From NCBI RefSeq assembly GCF_001676615.1, contig NZ_LYXZ01000012.1:1-64000 (forward strand): 64,000 nucleotides of DNA. The letters are read 5' to 3'. Of the stretch, positions 61,867 through 64,000 are shown piece by piece (within the stretch, counting starts at the first letter, position 1; every line of letters starts with the position of its first letter). The notes beneath the pieces were generated by a model. The model was not told where the DNA came from. It searched no databases and saw only the letters and a program-made list of their open reading frames with translations. Both the position numbers and the translations under genes were made by a program. The stretch is from Labrys sp. WJW. Its GTDB lineage: Bacteria; Pseudomonadota; Alphaproteobacteria; Rhizobiales; Labraceae.

Positions 61867-63519
61867 TTATCCGGCATCCTTGAGGCGTGACGTCGAAAGC
61901 TCGCCTGCCGCCTCAAGGATCGGATAGGCCACGGCCGTCAGATGCGCGACGATGCGCTTGAGGTCGCGGATGACGTCCATATGCAGCGAACTGGTCTCGA
62001 TCGAGGCCAGCGTACCGGCCCGCAGGCGATTGAGGTGGCTCTCCGCCGCCGAGCGTTCGAAATTGCGGATATGATCCTTCGCCACCACCAATTGGCGGGC
62101 CATGACGGGATCCTGGGTCATGAACACCGTGATGGCGAGGCGCATCTGCGCCACCACTTCGCGATGCATGGCCTTGATTTCGGCCCAGCCCTCGCTCGAG
62201 AAACTCAGATTGAGCCGCTGCTTCTTGGCCGCCAGTTCCAGCAGGGTCTTGTCGAGAATGTCACCGACATGCTCGAGATTGGTGGTGAACAGGATGAGCT
62301 CGAACGCCTTCCGGCTCATGTCCTTGTCCAGCGGCGTACGCGTCAACCGGGTCAGGTAGAGCTTGATGTTCTCCTGCAGGCGGTCGACCTGATAATCGAG
62401 CTGGCTGATCTGCTTGCGCCTGGAATCGTCCTGTTCCTCGAAGGTTATGATCGATTCCCGCAGCATGATCTCAACCAGTTCGGCGAGCCGGATCACTTCG
62501 CGCGAGGCAGCCACCAGCGCGACCGAGGGGCTGTCGAAATCCCCCTCGTCGAGCACGGGCGAAGGACGCTCGCCGATCGGCGCTTCCGGTGCCCTCACCA
62601 GCCTTTCGAGCAACCGGGCGGTCTGGTCGATGAAGGGCAGGAAGACGATCAGAAGCGCTAAGTTGAAGCCGACATGGAAATTGGCGATCTGGCGGGCCCC
62701 CGAGGCTTCCAGTTGCGCCAACCAAGGCTGGATGAGGCCGATCAGGGGCAAGAGCACCACGGCTCCTACCAGGCGGGTGCCGAGATTGCCGAGCAGTGCT
62801 CGCCGCACCTCGATCGGGGCAGCCAGCGACAGACCGAGAGGCGCCAGTCCCGAGCCGATATTTGCGCCCAGCACCAGGGCAAGGCCGAGCGGAATGCCTA
62901 CCACCCCTGCCCCGGCCAGCGACATCACCAGAAGCAGGATCGCCACGCTCGAATGCACCAGCCAGGCCAGTGCAGCACCGATCAGCAGCGCTGCCCAGGG
63001 CTGGCCGTTGAGGCGTTCGAAGATCAACGTCATAATCTCGCTCTGGCGGATCGGATCGGCGATCCCGACAACCAGGTGAAGCGACAGGATCATCAAGCCG
63101 AGGCCTATCATGGCGCGGCCGACATTCTGGGCGACGGAAGAGCGCCCGAGCATGAACGAGGCCACACCGGCAACGATCAGGACCGGCATCAGGGCGGAAA
63201 GATCGAAGGACAGGGCCTGGACCACGAGCGTGGTACCGACATTGCTGCCGAGCAAGACGGCCAGTGCCATGGCGAGCGTAAGGAAGCCTCGCTCGACGAA
63301 GGACATCACCAGGAGGGTCGAGCCGGTTGAACTCTGGAGGGCCGCGGCCACCCCTGCCCCTGCCAGGCAGGCCGAAAATCGATTGGAAGTGGCCCGCGAA
63401 ATCACGCCGCGCAATCGCTCGCCGAAGGCCCGCATGATGCCCGTCTTCACCAGGCGGGTGGACCAGATCAGGAGTGCGATACCGGCGAGAAGATTGAGAA
63501 AAACGTGCTGACCAGCCAA
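61867..63519 (-). CDS. Na/Pi cotransporter family protein with PhoU-like domain
   Basis: 550 residues. N-terminal two-fold repeat with about eight to nine membrane segments; QSSTGSTLLVMSF (about 60-73) and HSSVAILLLVMSLAGAG are the duplicated QSSS-type motifs of NptA/SLC34. The C-terminal 190 residues form a helical PhoU-like domain (ITFEEQDDSRRKQISQLDYQVDRLQENIK). Likely phosphate uptake or export with self-contained regulation. Confidence 0.9.
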   Translation of the reverse strand: MAGQHVFLNLLAGIALLIWSTRLVKTGIMRAFGERLRGVISRATSNRFSACLAGAGVAAALQSSTGSTLLVMSFVERGFLTLAMALAVLLGSNVGTTLVVQALSFDLSALMPVLIVAGVASFMLGRSSVAQNVGRAMIGLGLMILSLHLVVGIADPIRQSEIMTLIFERLNGQPWAALLIGAALAWLVHSSVAILLLVMSLAGAGVVGIPLGLALVLGANIGSGLAPLGLSLAAPIEVRRALLGNLGTRLVGAVVLLPLIGLIQPWLAQLEASGARQIANFHVGFNLALLIVFLPFIDQTARLLERLVRAPEAPIGERPSPVLDEGDFDSPSVALVAASREVIRLAELVEIMLRESIITFEEQDDSRRKQISQLDYQVDRLQENIKLYLTRLTRTPLDKDMSRKAFELILFTTNLEHVGDILDKTLLELAAKKQRLNLSFSSEGWAEIKAMHREVVAQMRLAITVFMTQDPVMARQLVVAKDHIRNFERSAAESHLNRLRAGTLASIETSSLHMDVIRDLKRIVAHLTAVAYPILEAAGELSTSRLKDAG

Positions 63520-63720
63520 CCGAATAATTCCTTAAGGACGAATCCTCTTCATGACGAGAAAGAGGAATCTATCACATAAGCAATTGAAACAGCATGAACA
63601 TTAATGTCACATTTTGAGCTTTTCGGTCAGTTTGTTCCAGAGCGTTTTGTGATCCGGCAGCCGCATCAAAAACGCAAAGACGCGTCGCGCCAAAGAGTGT
63701 GAGCAGAGGAGCGTTTCCGT

Positions 63721-63999
63721 CTAAACGTGCCTGCCGTGTGGTGGTGCCAGCTCGATGCGCATGCCGTCATAGCCCGGCTCCACGCCGGCAGGCAGCGTGC
63801 GCCGCAGGGTCTGATAGTCCATGTCCGTATGCATGTTGGTCAGGATGGCGCGGCGCGGTTTCAATCTCTCGATCCAGGCCAGCGTCTCCGGTAGTGACCA
63901 ATGGCTGGGATGCGGCGTGGGGCGAAGGGCGTCCACGATCCAGACGTCCAATCCCTCCAGTAAAGCTTCGCTTTCTTTCGACAGTCCATTGATATCGCT
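63721..63999 (-). CDS. Metallo-beta-lactamase-fold hydrolase, C-terminal part (5' end outside window)
   Basis: The frame is open to the window edge: SDINGLSKESEALLEGLDVWIVDALR, then HPSHWSLPETLAWIERLKPRRAILTNMHTDMDY and a short C-terminus. This is the last third of an MBL-fold protein of the PhnP-like type (phosphodiesterase), with the late metal His in TNMH. A TTG at 63951 is internal and not the real start. Confidence 0.82.
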   Translation of the reverse strand, partial: SDINGLSKESEALLEGLDVWIVDALRPTPHPSHWSLPETLAWIERLKPRRAILTNMHTDMDYQTLRRTLPAGVEPGYDGMRIELAPPHGRHV

Positions 64000-64000
64000 G

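Noticed and set aside
1-64000. tRNA, rRNA or CRISPR array
   Set aside because: No cloverleaf with a T-loop GGTTCGA-type motif, no rRNA stretch and no regularly spaced repeats were recognised by eye; a covariance-model scan would be needed to exclude tRNAs fully.

Overview
The window is a GC-rich stretch of chromosome from an alphaproteobacterium, most likely order Hyphomicrobiales (Rhizobiales). Three things suggest this: the gene order SPOR protein - nagZ - scpA - scpB - tatA - tatB - tatC - serS - surE - pcm - LysM/M23 protein, the yajC-secD-secF-Mth938-squalene/phytoene synthase block, and a GTTC-N7-GTTC SOS box in front of uvrA. I cannot name the genus. No rRNA, tRNA or CRISPR array was recognised.

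Bases 1-17.7 kb are core housekeeping: cell-wall recycling, chromosome condensation, Tat export, seryl-tRNA synthetase, protein repair, division-linked LysM/M23 protein and Sec accessory subunits. A cytochrome P450 gene is lodged between pcm and the LysM/M23 gene. Bases 17.9-23.5 kb are more mosaic: two sugar-transfer type genes with AT-rich segments flank trmFO and a DUF1127 gene, followed by an orphan ModA-like protein with a Mo-box-like operator. Bases 23.7-29.7 kb carry uvrA, arfB, a HAD phosphatase, recX and two small proteins.

Bases 29.8-49.9 kb are catabolic and accessory: a DapA-like aldolase with a GntR regulator and a sugar-type ABC importer lacking its ATPase; a LysR-controlled NCS1 permease/SDR/DUF917 operon; and a nine-gene overlapping operon. 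That operon holds a glutamine-synthetase-like enzyme, a formylglutamate-hydrolase-like enzyme, an isochorismatase-like hydrolase, a complete branched-chain-type ABC importer and a cyclase-family protein. It sits next to an RpiR regulator and a second, divergent isochorismatase-like gene. The families point to uptake and hydrolysis of a nitrogen-rich amide, but the substrate is unknown.

The most remarkable part is 51,575-57,664: an apparently intact, integrated single-stranded DNA phage of the Microviridae. It is flanked by two dif-like XerC/XerD sites with identical GATATA centres, is 6,062 bp from site to site, and has no integrase of its own. All its genes are on the minus strand: small membrane protein, DNA pilot protein, a 25-residue arginine/lysine-rich J-like protein, major capsid protein, a beta/helix protein of scaffold-like position, an M15 peptidase, a small protein and an HUH replication initiator. 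A good sigma70-type promoter lies at the far (rep) end and points outward. In the circular phage it would read across attP into the structural operon; in the prophage it points into the host S41 peptidase gene, and the structural operon instead sits behind a host terminator. This suggests that integration itself could switch the virion genes off. The dif sites also suggest that this window spans the replication terminus.

Bases 57.7-64 kb return to host genes: a DUF533/TerB-like protein, an Lrp regulator with a diaminopropionate ammonia-lyase and N-carbamoyl-amino-acid hydrolase pair, a Na/Pi cotransporter with PhoU domain, and the end of a metallo-beta-lactamase-fold hydrolase.
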